The position numbers and the translations under genes were made by a program. DNA of 64,000 bases from Rhodanobacter sp. Root480 (GTDB lineage Bacteria; Pseudomonadota; Gammaproteobacteria; Xanthomonadales; Rhodanobacteraceae): NCBI RefSeq assembly GCF_001426645.1, contig NZ_LMEX01000004.1, positions 124,492 through 188,491 on the forward strand, in the 5' to 3' direction. Shown one piece after another: positions 8,605 to 17,470 of this stretch. A model generated the notes under the pieces. That model was not told where the DNA came from and did not search any database. It worked only from the letters and a program-made list of their open reading frames with translations. Numbering within the stretch: the stretch's first letter is position 1; every line of letters begins with the position of its first letter.

Positions 8605-10488
8605 CTACAGCGGCAGCGGGCAATGCAGGCTGGCGCAGATCACGCGCAGCAACTCCGCTTCCGCGGTGGTGATCACCTCGTCGGCACGGATCGCGTGGAC
8701 CAGGCCTTGTATCAACAATTCCTTGGCCGGCGGTGACAGTTCGTCCAGCTGATCCAGCGCGTTGTCGAATGGTGTCTGCCATGCCGCGGGCGGTGCCTGC
8801 CAGGTCACGGTCTGGTTGGGGAAACATGACTGCATCGCCAGCAACCAGGCACGACGCGCCGCGGTTTCGTCGGCATTGCCATAAAGCGCCACCACCGCGC
8901 ACACCAGCGCCACGCTGTCGCGGCGCGCCGTCAGTTTTCCCGAGCCGTCCAGCGGTGCCTGGCGCGGACGTTGCGCTTCCTGCAGTTGCATCCGCAAAAG
9001 CCGGGTCAGGCCATATTCGTTCAGATCGACCTGGCCGTCCGCGCGCACCAGCGCGCCCAAGGTATCCAGCAGGGTTTTCTGCCGCCCCTCGGAAAGCTGC
9101 TTCAGGGCCGGGAAGGCCAGCGCCGCCAACGGCAGGCGCGACTCCGACACCAGCGACGCGACCTCGTGCGTCAGCGCGGTGACCGTGTCGAGCACATCGT
9201 CACCGAAGGCGTCGGCCACTTGCCGCTGTTGCAAACGCCGGATCTCCTCCTGCACGGACATCGCCAGCGCGAGCACCACAGCCAACGCGGACTCCGGCTG
9301 CCGCGTCGCATCGACCAACACCTGCGGCAGACTTCGCCGCACCGCGCCTGCGCGCTGGAAACCCGGCTGGCCCGCAGCCAGCGCGGCACCCATCAGCACG
9401 GGCAGAGGCGGCATGCCCATACCCGGCGCAGCGGTGGCAGGCGCTGGTGGCGGCGTGGCCAGCGGTGGCGCGGTGGCCGCTTCCATCGCGCTGGCCAATC
9501 GGGCCAGCTCCTCTTCACGAAAGCCGGGTTGCAGCGCCCGGATACGATCGAGCAGCGGTGGATGGGTGGCGAACAAGGCATTGAACCGGCCCGCCTCGCC
9601 GAACAGCATGTGCGCCACTTCCTGCTTGTTCGCTGCCTGCAGGGTGGAGCCTTCGCTGAGCACGGCGATCTTTTTCAGCGCACCGGCAATGCCATCCGTT
9701 TGCCGGGTGAACTGCACGGCCGAGGCATCCGCCAGCGATTCACGCGAACGCGCCACCGCCGCCTGGATCAGGCGCGCGAAAAAGTAACCGATGTAGCCCA
9801 CCACGATCAGCGCCAGCCCGATCATCCAGACCTGGTTGCCACCACCGTCGCGACGGCTGCTGCGTCCGCCGCCGAACCAGATCACGCGCTGGCCCACGAT
9901 GGCCAGCACCATGATGCCGAACAGCAACCCCATGAGGCGGATGTTGAGCCGCATGTCGCCGTTCAACACATGACTGAACTCATGCGCGATCACGCCCTGC
10001 AGTTCGTCGCGGCTCAATTGCTCCAGGCAGCCACGGGTCACGCATATCGCGGCGTCGGAGGCCGAGTAACCGGCGGCGAACGCGTTGATACCGGGCTCGT
10101 CGGGCATCAGGTAGATGTCCGGTACCGGCACGCCCGCGGCGATCGCCACCTCTTCGATCACGTTGCGCAGCTGGCGCAGCATGGGCTCGCGCGTATCCGG
10201 CGGCACCGGCACCGCGCCGAGGCTTTCGGCCACCTTCTTGCCGCCACCGGTCAGGCTCATGATGCGGAACAGCGAGCTGAGGCCGATGCCCATCAGCACC
10301 ACCACCGTGGTCGTCGCCAGCAAGGGCAGGTTCGACGGCGCGGGGCCGCCATCGACCGGGCGCTGCCCCATGGCGACCCACACCACCGCGTCGATCGCCA
10401 CCACGATGGCGACCACCGCCAGCGCGAACAGCACGACCAGTCGACGGCTGCTGCCGCGCACGCGCGCCTGTTGCGCAAAGAAATCCAT
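8605..10488 (-). CDS. M48-family membrane metalloprotease with long C-terminal extension
   Basis: 627 residues from the ATG at 10488 (MDFFAQQ); GGAG lies 5 nt upstream, which favours it over the in-frame GTG at 10494. Two N-terminal helices are followed by an M48 peptidase domain with the zinc site HEFSH and the downstream Glu in RESLADASAVQF; a second helix pair lies between them, as in HtpX. The region after about residue 340 is Pro/Ala-rich, then mostly helical. It contains two acidic stretches (LVRADGQVDLNEYGL and HAIRADEVITTAEAELL) resembling TerB-like metal-binding modules. It follows lemA by 50 nt; LemA with an M48 protease is a common proteobacterial pair acting in membrane protein quality control. 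Peptidase call is firm, TerB resemblance tentative. Confidence 0.9.
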   Translation of the reverse strand: MDFFAQQARVRGSSRRLVVLFALAVVAIVVAIDAVVWVAMGQRPVDGGPAPSNLPLLATTTVVVLMGIGLSSLFRIMSLTGGGKKVAESLGAVPVPPDTREPMLRQLRNVIEEVAIAAGVPVPDIYLMPDEPGINAFAAGYSASDAAICVTRGCLEQLSRDELQGVIAHEFSHVLNGDMRLNIRLMGLLFGIMVLAIVGQRVIWFGGGRSSRRDGGGNQVWMIGLALIVVGYIGYFFARLIQAAVARSRESLADASAVQFTRQTDGIAGALKKIAVLSEGSTLQAANKQEVAHMLFGEAGRFNALFATHPPLLDRIRALQPGFREEELARLASAMEAATAPPLATPPPAPATAAPGMGMPPLPVLMGAALAAGQPGFQRAGAVRRSLPQVLVDATRQPESALAVVLALAMSVQEEIRRLQQRQVADAFGDDVLDTVTALTHEVASLVSESRLPLAALAFPALKQLSEGRQKTLLDTLGALVRADGQVDLNEYGLTRLLRMQLQEAQRPRQAPLDGSGKLTARRDSVALVCAVVALYGNADETAARRAWLLAMQSCFPNQTVTWQAPPAAWQTPFDNALDQLDELSPPAKELLIQGLVHAIRADEVITTAEAELLRVICASLHCPLPL

Positions 10489-10538
10489 GGGCACTCCGAA
10501 CCAGGCGCGTCACGGCGGGTGCCGTGACGCGATGACGA

Positions 10539-11126
10539 TCAGCTGAAGGAAACCTTCGGCACGTCGCGCACGGCCGGGTCTTCGACCTTCAGCGGCTCGG
10601 CCGCCACGAAGCCGAAGCTGTTGGCCACCACCGACGCCGGAAAGACTTCGCGCTTGTTGTTGTAGGTCAGCACCGAATCGTTGAACGCCTGCCGCGCGAA
10701 CGCCACACGGTTTTCCGTGGAGGTGAGCTCCTCGGACAACTGCATCATGGTCTGGTTGGCCTTCAGGTCGGGGTACGCTTCCTGCAACGCGAACAGATGC
10801 CCCAGGGTCTGCGTCAACGCGTTCTCGCTGCCGGCCAACTGCTGCATCGCGGCGGGGTCGCCGGGGTTGGCCTTGGCGCCGGCCAAACCGTTCACGGCCG
10901 CATTGCGCGCCTGCACCACGGCCTCCAGCGTGCCGCGTTCGTGGGCAAGGTAGCCCTTGGCCGTTTCCACAAGGTTGGGAATCAGATCGTGTCGGCGCGT
11001 AAGCTGCACGTCTATCTGCGCGAAAGCGTTCTTGTAGCTGTTGCGCGAGGTAACCAGTCCGTTGTAGATCGCCACGAAGTACAAGACAATCAAAACGACT
11101 ACTACCAGCAAAATAATCAGGCTCAT
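10539..11126 (-). CDS. lemA: LemA-family membrane protein
   Basis: 195 residues. One N-terminal membrane helix (residues 2-23) is followed by the helical LemA domain, with the conserved YNGLVTSRNSYKNAFAQIDVQL and RRHDLIPNLVETAKGY segments. The start is supported by a strong AGGAGG site 8 nt upstream of the ATG. It is the first gene of a lemA-M48 protease operon and is divergent from a serine hydrolase gene. The molecular role of LemA is not settled; it is thought to scaffold or present partner proteins at the inner membrane. Confidence 0.93.
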   Translation of the reverse strand: MSLIILLVVVVLIVLYFVAIYNGLVTSRNSYKNAFAQIDVQLTRRHDLIPNLVETAKGYLAHERGTLEAVVQARNAAVNGLAGAKANPGDPAAMQQLAGSENALTQTLGHLFALQEAYPDLKANQTMMQLSEELTSTENRVAFARQAFNDSVLTYNNKREVFPASVVANSFGFVAAEPLKVEDPAVRDVPKVSFS

Positions 11127-11181
11127 CGGTATCGCCTCCTCTCCCCAGCACGTGTTCGCGCCGCAACGAAATCAGAATAAC

Positions 11182-12489
11182 ATGCCGTTTCGAAAGATAT
11201 TTTTGGTCGCCGCCGGTGCACTCTCCCTGGCTTGCGCACCGCTTGACACAAGTAACGCCGCGCCCGTCGCCCCGGCTTCGGCCACCCCCGCCCCTGGCGT
11301 GCAGAAGCTGCCGCCGGCGCGCGTCAAGGCCACGCTCGACGACTATCGCCAATGGCTGAATACGCTGGGCAAGCGTGATGCCGTGGCCGGCCTGGCCACG
11401 GCCGTCGTGATCGGCGACAAGGTGGTGTTCGAGGGGACGGTCGGCTACGCCGACGCGGCGACGAAGGAGCCGGTCACGCCGAAGACGGTCTTCCGGCTGG
11501 CGTCATTGTCAAAGGCCTTCGCCACCGCGATCACCGGCTTGCTGGTCGACGACGGAAAGCTCGGCTGGGATACCCGGCTCATCGACGTGCTGCCGTACTT
11601 CAAGCTGAAGGATGCGCACGCTTCCGATCAGGCCACGGTCGGTGACATCCTCGGCCAGCGGCTGGGCTTGCCACGCAACACCTACGACAACCTGCTCGAA
11701 GGCGACGTGCCGTACCAGGAGCTGGTGCGCAAGCTGGACGAAGTCGACATGACCTGCGGCATCGGCCAGTGCTACGGCTACCAGAACGTGGCGTTCGGCA
11801 TGATCGGCGACGTGCTGTTCGCGCGCACGGGCGACTTCTTCTATCACCTTGTCGACAAGCGGTTGTTCTACCCGCTGGGCATGACCACGGCCAGCTACGG
11901 GTTGGCCGCGTTGGAAACCAGCAAGAGCTGGGCGCGCCCGCATCACGCCAGCCGCCGCGGCTGGATCCCGTTCACGCCCAACGAAACCTATTACCGCGTG
12001 GCGCCGGCAGCCGGCGTCAACGCCAGCCTGCGCGACATGGAGAAATGGCTGGTCGCACAAATGGGCGGCCGTCCCGATGTGCTGTCGCCCTCCTTGCTCA
12101 AGGTGCTGCACGCCCCCGGCGTGGCCACCCCGAGTGAACTGCATGCCACGCCGTGGCGCCGCGGCCGCCTCACCGCGGCGCATTACGCACTAGGCTGGCG
12201 CGTGTACGACTACGGCGGCGAAACGCTGATCTACCACGCCGGTGCAGTGGCCGGTTACCGCACCATGATCGGCTTCTTCCCCAAGTATCAGGTCGGTGTG
12301 GTCACCTTGTGGAATTCCACCGGACCCACGCCCAGCGGCCTGATGCCGATGGTGCTGGACGGCCTGCTGGGATTGCCGCACGTCGACTGGGCCGGTCTCG
12401 AACACGCACCGCCACCTTCCCGCCCGGTGCGCAAGGCGGCGCCGAAGCACAAGAAAGCCGTCAGGCACCGGAAGCCCAGCCATCATTGA
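11182..12489 (+). CDS. Secreted serine hydrolase, class C beta-lactamase fold
   Basis: 435 residues from the ATG at 11182; the frame is open ten codons further but MPFRKIFLVAAGALSLACAP is a good signal sequence. The Cys after SLA is not in a canonical lipobox, so lipoprotein status is open. The class C/penicillin-binding-protein fold motifs are visible: SLSK (S-x-x-K, nucleophile Ser), YQN (Y-x-N) and HAG in place of the KTG box. Members of this family include esterases, D-amino peptidases and beta-lactamases, so the substrate cannot be told. The C-terminal 30 residues are Lys/Arg/Pro/His-rich (KKAVRHRKPSHH), an unusual basic tail that may bind cell wall or nucleic acid. It is divergent from lemA. 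Confidence 0.88.
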   Translation: MPFRKIFLVAAGALSLACAPLDTSNAAPVAPASATPAPGVQKLPPARVKATLDDYRQWLNTLGKRDAVAGLATAVVIGDKVVFEGTVGYADAATKEPVTPKTVFRLASLSKAFATAITGLLVDDGKLGWDTRLIDVLPYFKLKDAHASDQATVGDILGQRLGLPRNTYDNLLEGDVPYQELVRKLDEVDMTCGIGQCYGYQNVAFGMIGDVLFARTGDFFYHLVDKRLFYPLGMTTASYGLAALETSKSWARPHHASRRGWIPFTPNETYYRVAPAAGVNASLRDMEKWLVAQMGGRPDVLSPSLLKVLHAPGVATPSELHATPWRRGRLTAAHYALGWRVYDYGGETLIYHAGAVAGYRTMIGFFPKYQVGVVTLWNSTGPTPSGLMPMVLDGLLGLPHVDWAGLEHAPPPSRPVRKAAPKHKKAVRHRKPSHH

Positions 12490-12580
12490 GCCGGAAGCGC
12501 GGCATGCGGTACCGCGCGTCGGTGATGCAAAGGTTGAAGGACATGCAAGCTCAACGAACCTGCATGCCCCGGGGCTTCAC

Positions 12581-13588
12581 TCAGCGCAACTTGAACTCGA
12601 TGCGCTGCTGCTGCTTGCTGGCCGTCGGCACGCCACCTCGCGTCGCCGGGGTGAACACATAACGGCTCACGGCTTCTATCGCGGCACGGTCGAAGACACG
12701 ACGAGGTTCCGAACTCACCACGTCGATGTGGCTGGTCCTGCCATCGGGATCGATCATGAAGGACACGATGACCCAGCCTTCCTGCTGCGCCCGCATCGCC
12801 GATGGGGGATAGCGCGCCGCCGCGCCCTTGACCAGCACGGCCTCGGTGATTGCGGCATTGTCTTGCGCACTCGGGGCCGGCGCGGTATCAGCCGCTGTCG
12901 TCCTTTGCGGCGTACGTGTCGGCTGCGCTTTCTGCTGAGCCGCCACCTGCGCGGCCTGGGCCGCCTGCTGCTCGGCCGCCAGCTTGTCCGCCGCCGCTTT
13001 CTGCTGCGCAAGCTCCTGCGCCTTCTGCTGGTCGAGCACCAGTTGCTGCTGCTTGTCCAGCACCTTGCGCTGCGCATCGAGTTTCGAGCGCAGGATGGTC
13101 AAGGTGAAATTCGTCGGGTCCGCCTTGGCGAGCAAGTCGATCTGCCGCTGTGCTTCACCGAAGTCACTTCGGTTGATGACCTGTTCCGCCGACGTGGCCG
13201 CGAACGGAAACGTCTCACGCAACGCATCAGTCGCCACCTGGTTGCCCGGCTGCTTCTCAAGCACGCGCAGGTAGAACTCGAACGCATTGTTGCCGGCCGG
13301 CGCCAGCAATCGTTGCTCCCTTACCGCCTTGCCCGCTTCGGAAAGGAGCTCGCTGGTACCCATCGCCTGCACGTTGGCTGGCGGTGGCGCGGCGTTGGAC
13401 GTGGTGGCTGCCACCGGTGTGGAAGGATGACCACCCGCATCAGCCAGCACTTGCGCCTGGTACGGGCGCACGATCAGGAACCATGCGGCAATGGCCAGCA
13501 AACCGATGACGACCAGAATGGCAATGGCCACGGGCCTGAACGCACCGCGCGAACGCCGGCGCGAATGAAGTGTATTTCGGGTATCCAT
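12581..13588 (-). CDS. TonB-like periplasm-spanning protein
   Basis: 335 residues from the ATG at 13588 (MDTRNTLHSRR). The frame is open for 44 more codons, but those lack family features. A basic N-terminus is followed by one membrane helix (about 21-41), a Pro/Ala linker, a helical repeat-like region (about 75-165), an Ala/Gln/Lys-rich coiled-coil (about 165-225) and a TonB C-terminal domain (about 250-335) with YPPSAMRAQQEGWVIVSFMID and FTPAT. TonB domains pass proton-motive energy from an ExbB-ExbD complex to outer-membrane receptors. No exbB, exbD or receptor gene is adjacent. The long coiled coil is unusual for a classical TonB, so an envelope-structural role is an alternative. Confidence 0.82.
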   Translation of the reverse strand: MDTRNTLHSRRRSRGAFRPVAIAILVVIGLLAIAAWFLIVRPYQAQVLADAGGHPSTPVAATTSNAAPPPANVQAMGTSELLSEAGKAVREQRLLAPAGNNAFEFYLRVLEKQPGNQVATDALRETFPFAATSAEQVINRSDFGEAQRQIDLLAKADPTNFTLTILRSKLDAQRKVLDKQQQLVLDQQKAQELAQQKAAADKLAAEQQAAQAAQVAAQQKAQPTRTPQRTTAADTAPAPSAQDNAAITEAVLVKGAAARYPPSAMRAQQEGWVIVSFMIDPDGRTSHIDVVSSEPRRVFDRAAIEAVSRYVFTPATRGGVPTASKQQQRIEFKLR

Positions 13589-13980
13589 AGTCTCTCGCTG
13601 AGTGTCGATAGATACCCGCGCTTTTTTCCCCCTGTAGATCCAGGAGCGACCGGTCCCCTGACAGGCCGCAGCGCGGATGTGCGACAAGGTAACCCCAAAC
13701 GAAGTGGCACGGCAAATCAACGTTCAACGTATCGTTTGCGCGGGCGGCGGCAGGGCCGGCGTGGACGGCGACGTCCTGCGAACGAGCCGTGCGGCGAGGG
13801 CAATCCGGAGAAAACGGCGGTCCGGCAGTTTTGCGTCCCGCGCATAAAACCGGGAGCCCGGAAACGAAGCGTCCCGGCCAGGCCGGGACGAAGACTTTCG
13901 AAGTGCTCTCCCCGCGCTGGGCACCGCGGGGAGAGAAAACAACGATGAATGCGACAACGTACAGCGTGTTTCTTGGGTGC
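13589..13980. other. Intergenic region with two strong GC hairpins
   Basis: 392 nt without a convincing gene, between the start of the TonB-like gene and the stop of the metJ-like gene. It should hold the TonB-like promoter. Two near-perfect inverted repeats are present: CGTCCCGGCC (13870-13879) with GGCCGGGACG (13881-13890), and CTCTCCCCGCG (13906-13916) with CGCGGGGAGAG (13925-13935) around an 8-nt loop. Neither is followed by a T-run on the minus strand, so they are better read as 3'-end stabilisers or Rho-associated structures of the metJ-like mRNA than as classical terminators. Confidence 0.5.
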
Positions 13981-14562
13981 TTATTTCTTCGCTTTTGCCT
14001 TGGCGGTCTTGGTGGCCTTGACCACCCGAGCCGGTGCAGCTTTCTTGACGGCGGCTTTCTTCGGCGCCGCTTTCTTCGCGGCAACCTTCTTCACCGCAAC
14101 CTTCTTCACGGCGGCTTTCTTGGCGGCCGCCGGTTTCTTGGCGGCAGCTTTCTTCGGAGCCGCTTTCTTCGCGGCAACCTTCTTCACCGCAACCTTCTTG
14201 GCAGCGGCTTTCTTCGCGACCGGCTTCTTCGCTACCGGCTTCTTGGCAGCAACCTTCTTCGCGGTGGATTTCTTGGCGGCCTTCTTGGCGGCCGGTTTCT
14301 TTGCAGCAGGTTTTTTGGCAGTGGCCATGGTTCGTCTCAGCTCCTCATCAGTTGGCAGTGGTTGCCCAGTAAAAGCGTGAAGGAACGCTTCGACCAACAA
14401 GTCGCTGTTGGTAGCGTGCCGAAGATTGTTGACCTGGCGATACGTGCGCAGATCGGACAGCTTGTGCAGTACGTGAAGCGGAATCGAGACGGTGATCTTG
14501 CGTACGGCTGCCGCCTTCTCACCGTGCTCTACATAAGGCTTGATAAATTTTGATGTCGCCAT
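13981..14562 (-). CDS. MetJ-type ribbon-helix-helix repressor fused to histone-H1-like tail
   Basis: 193 residues. Residues 1-78 closely follow Escherichia coli MetJ, the SAM-responsive repressor of methionine genes. They include the DNA-contacting beta-strand RKITVSIP with K22 and T24, the [12 protein letters not shown] turn and [13 protein letters not shown], which lies in the SAM-binding part of MetJ. At residue 79 the protein changes abruptly to [11 protein letters not shown] and continues to the end as an AKK/AAPKK-rich tail (79-193) of the histone-H1/AlgP type. The last part of normal MetJ is replaced by this tail. Start supported by GGGGA 8 nt upstream of the ATG and by a TTGACA promoter. 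Met boxes lie upstream. I infer a SAM-dependent repressor with strong non-specific DNA affinity; an internal start at residue 79 could also release the tail alone. Confidence 0.9.
   Translation of the reverse strand: MATSKFIKPYVEHGEKAAAVRKITVSIPLHVLHKLSDLRTYRQVNNLRHATNSDLLVEAFLHAFTGQPLPTDEELRRTMATAKKPAAKKPAAKKAAKKSTAKKVAAKKPVAKKPVAKKAAAKKVAVKKVAAKKAAPKKAAAKKPAAAKKAAVKKVAVKKVAAKKAAPKKAAVKKAAPARVVKATKTAKAKAKK
14066..14199 (-). repeat. In-frame direct duplication in the H1-like tail
   Basis: A 41-nt sequence occurs at 14066-14106 and again, identically, at 14159-14199. The offset is 93 nt, that is 31 codons, and the surrounding codons show the same period at protein level ([19 protein letters not shown] occurs twice). 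This indicates that the basic tail grew by in-frame tandem duplication and can vary in length. Confidence 0.8.
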
Positions 14563-14589
14563 GGCAACGTTCCCCGTTATCTGATGCGA

Positions 14590-14618
14590 AAGCTAGCCCC
14601 GAAGATTTCACCTGTCAA
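14590..14618 (-). promoter_or_regulatory. Probable sigma-70 promoter of the metJ-like gene
   Basis: Read on the minus strand: TTGACA (14618-14613), a 17-nt spacer, then TAGCTT (14595-14590). The -35 is a perfect consensus and the -10 is weak (3 of 6). The ATG is at 14562, so the leader would be about 20-25 nt. Confidence 0.6.
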
Positions 14619-14642
14619 TGGATTTTAGGCATGAAATCCATT
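14617..14642. promoter_or_regulatory. Palindromic operator candidate overlapping the metJ-like -35
   Basis: AATGGATTT (14617-14625) and AAATCCATT (14634-14642) form a perfect 9-bp inverted repeat with an 8-nt spacer. Its proximal edge overlaps the TTGACA element by two bases. It does not match the met box. A regulator bound here would probably act on the metJ-like gene. Confidence 0.45.
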
Positions 14643-14715
14643 CGGTTGAAAGGCACCTGGAAGGACTGAAAACCCGTTGTAGCCCGGGTCGCCCCGCCAA
14701 GTACCCTTGCATGTC

Positions 14716-14735
14716 ATGGACGTCTATACGTCCAT
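14716..14735. promoter_or_regulatory. Tandem met-box operator (MetJ site)
   Basis: ATGGACGT (14716-14723), CTAT, ACGTCCAT (14728-14735) is a perfect palindrome. It contains two adjacent 8-bp boxes, GGACGTCT (14718-14725) and ATACGTCC (14726-14733), against the MetJ consensus AGACGTCT. MetJ of E. coli binds at least two tandem boxes. The site is about 98 nt upstream of the TTGACA of the metJ-like gene, so it could mediate autoregulation at a distance or serve an unseen promoter. Confidence 0.65.
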
Positions 14736-15064
14736 TCCATATTTCACTGAAATTGCAAAAAAGCGCTGTATTGCGCTGGATACGCGCAATAAGGCGCAAT
14801 AAAAGAAATTCGACCGCCGTGCCTGCCGTTGTGACAAGCATGGCAGGCAACCGCTCTTTTTGGTGCTGCGCATATGAACAGAACGCCACTGAAAGTTCGT
14901 CGCGGCGTCGATCACAAGCTGAAAAATAATTCTGCCTGGTCGATCCTGGCGTGACGAAAACGCGACGAAGCGGGTTGTTCGGCACGCAGAAGGCGAAGCG
15001 CAACGCGTCCTCGTCGACCGCGTTTTCGCACACACCGATCGCCGATCTGCATCATCGACGAGTC

Positions 15065-15094
15065 AAAAAAACGACGGCCGCATAGGCGGCCGTC
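15065..15094 (-). terminator. Intrinsic terminator after gcvH
   Basis: GACGGCCGC (15073-15081), loop ATAG, GCGGCCGTC (15086-15094): a perfect 9-bp GC-rich stem. On the minus strand it is followed by G then TTTTTT-rich sequence (15071-15065). It lies 22 nt past the gcvH stop. Confidence 0.9.
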
Positions 15095-15116
15095 ATTCGT
15101 TCCGGACACGTCGCGC

Positions 15117-15512
15117 TCAATGATCTTCGTTTTCGATCAGGGCTTCGTAGTCGTGGGCGTCGAGCAGTTCGTCGAGTTCGGCGCGGTCGCTGGGACGCAC
15201 CAGGAACATCCATCCATCGCCGTAGGCGTCTTCGTTGATCGTCTCGGGCTTGTCGCCGAGCAGCTCATTGATCTCGACCACCTCGCCGGAGATCGGCGAA
15301 TAGATATCCGATGCGGCCTTCACCGATTCGACCACGGCCGTGCCGGCACCGGCCACGACGCTGGCGCCGACCTCCGGCAATTCCACATAGACCAGGTCGC
15401 CGAGCTGCTCCTGCGCGTGCTCGGAGATGCCCACGCGGACCAGGCCATCGTCTTCGGCGCGTGCCCATTCGTGGGACTTCAGGAACTTCAGATCACCGGG
15501 TATTTCGCTCAT
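15117..15512 (-). CDS. gcvH: Glycine cleavage system H protein
   Basis: 131 residues, the standard H-protein length. It carries the lipoyl arm that shuttles the aminomethyl group between the P, T and L proteins of the glycine cleavage complex. The lipoylated lysine is K65 in [13 protein letters not shown], and the [26 protein letters not shown] start is typical. It follows gcvT by 97 nt on the same strand and is closed by a strong terminator. No gcvP is in the window. Confidence 0.97.
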   Translation of the reverse strand: MSEIPGDLKFLKSHEWARAEDDGLVRVGISEHAQEQLGDLVYVELPEVGASVVAGAGTAVVESVKAASDIYSPISGEVVEINELLGDKPETINEDAYGDGWMFLVRPSDRAELDELLDAHDYEALIENEDH

Positions 15513-15609
15513 GGTCGGATCCAGTCAGTAAGAGGTTGGGCAGAGTAACGGCGGCAATTCTAGACGCAACCGTTGTGTACAAACCGTGCCATGGGCGCGG
15601 TGAAAACGC

Positions 15610-16710
<1,101 letters not shown>

Positions 16711-16739
16711 GGGGAAACGGCTTGAAAGGAAGTGGCTGC

Positions 16740-16768
16740 ATTATCCCCAGCGCAGGCACGCAATCCAA
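16740..16768 (-). promoter_or_regulatory. Sigma-70 promoter of gcvT-gcvH
   Basis: On the minus strand: TTGGAT (16768-16763), a 17-nt spacer, GATAAT (16745-16740). Both boxes match 4-5 of 6 consensus bases and the spacing is optimal. The start codon of gcvT is 29 nt past the -10 box. Confidence 0.65.
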
Positions 16769-16819
16769 GCGCGCCTCTGGCACTGGACTTCCGCCACAAC
16801 GCGCGCCATGCACGGAGTA

Positions 16820-17440
16820 TCAGCGCGGTTCGATCCAGCGGAAGGTGAGGTTGATGCGCGGGCCCACGGCGACGCGCGTCTTCGGCAGATCGTGCCGATA
16901 CAGCCGCTGGGTGGCGCCAGCCATGCGCAGCACGCTGCCCGGCGGCAACAGGAGGTTCACCGTATCGGCGGGCGATGGCTTGAGCGTGCGCGGCAGGCGC
17001 CGCCGCAGGCGAAAGCGCCGTTCCGCGCCCAGGCTCAACGATGCGATCAATGGCTGGGCGCCAAGCTCGGGTTCGTCGTCGCTGTGCCAACCCATCGAAT
17101 CACGGCCATCGCGATAGAGATTGGCGAGCACACTGTTGAACCGGGCATCGCAGGTCTGCTGCAGGCGTTCGCGCAGTTCGGCCAGCAAGGGTGGCCAGGG
17201 GCGAGGCTCGAAGCGGGTGCCGGAATAGGCATAGCTGGTGTGTGGATCGCCGATCCAGCAGCTCAACCGCGGCGCAGCCACCTCACGACCGAACAGGCGC
17301 AGGCGATGGGTTTCCCACGGGATGGCCGCGTACAGCGCAGTGAAGGTGGCCGCGGCTTCCTGCGACCCCAGCCATTGCGGCAACAGCGCCACGTCGGCAC
17401 CGGCCTGCAGATCCACGCGCTGCCATTCGGTCATCGTCAT
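16820..17440 (-). CDS. alkB: AlkB-type 2-oxoglutarate/Fe(II) dioxygenase
   Basis: 206 residues from the ATG at 17440 (MTMTEWQ; a second ATG two codons on is also possible). The family repairs 1-methyladenine and 3-methylcytosine by oxidative demethylation. Fe ligands appear as the H-x-D of GWHSDDEPELG and the later His in RLYRHDLPKT, and the oxoglutarate-binding Arg in RINLTFRW. N-terminal YSGTRFEPRPWP and NLYRDGRDSMGWHSD match the short AlkB homologues common in proteobacteria. It lies downstream of cysNC, separated by a REP element, and 51 nt before the gcvT promoter, so it may have its own regulation. No Ada gene is nearby. Confidence 0.92.
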   Translation of the reverse strand: MTMTEWQRVDLQAGADVALLPQWLGSQEAAATFTALYAAIPWETHRLRLFGREVAAPRLSCWIGDPHTSYAYSGTRFEPRPWPPLLAELRERLQQTCDARFNSVLANLYRDGRDSMGWHSDDEPELGAQPLIASLSLGAERRFRLRRRLPRTLKPSPADTVNLLLPPGSVLRMAGATQRLYRHDLPKTRVAVGPRINLTFRWIEPR

Positions 17441-17470
17441 GGCGCGATTATCCGGCAGGCGATGATCCAA

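Larger units (their letters stand above)
14563..15064. other. Regulatory intergenic region upstream of the metJ-like gene
   Basis: About 500 nt with no gene I can support. It holds the promoter and two operator candidates listed separately. A cluster of GCGCAAT repeats is also present: ATTGCGC at 14770-14776 pairs with GCGCAAT at 14784-14790, and a second GCGCAAT follows at 14794-14800. Short open frames here have no recognisable protein features. The stretch is noticeably AT-richer than its flanks around 14740-14820, so a small RNA or a further promoter is possible. Confidence 0.45.

Noticed and set aside
8971-10527. A 518-codon open frame on the plus strand
   Set aside because: Antisense to the M48 protease, His/Arg/Gln-rich and without family features.
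11182-11250. Lipoprotein assignment for the serine hydrolase
   Set aside because: The residues before the Cys (S-L-A-C) do not make a canonical lipobox, so only a signal peptide is claimed.
14608-15035. A 141-codon frame on the minus strand upstream of the metJ-like gene
   Set aside because: It runs across the met box, the palindromes and the metJ-like promoter; the protein has no recognisable feature and no ribosome site supports it.
16711-16819. Possible glycine riboswitch before gcvT
   Set aside because: The best promoter leaves a leader of only about 22 nt and no paired aptamer structure is visible.
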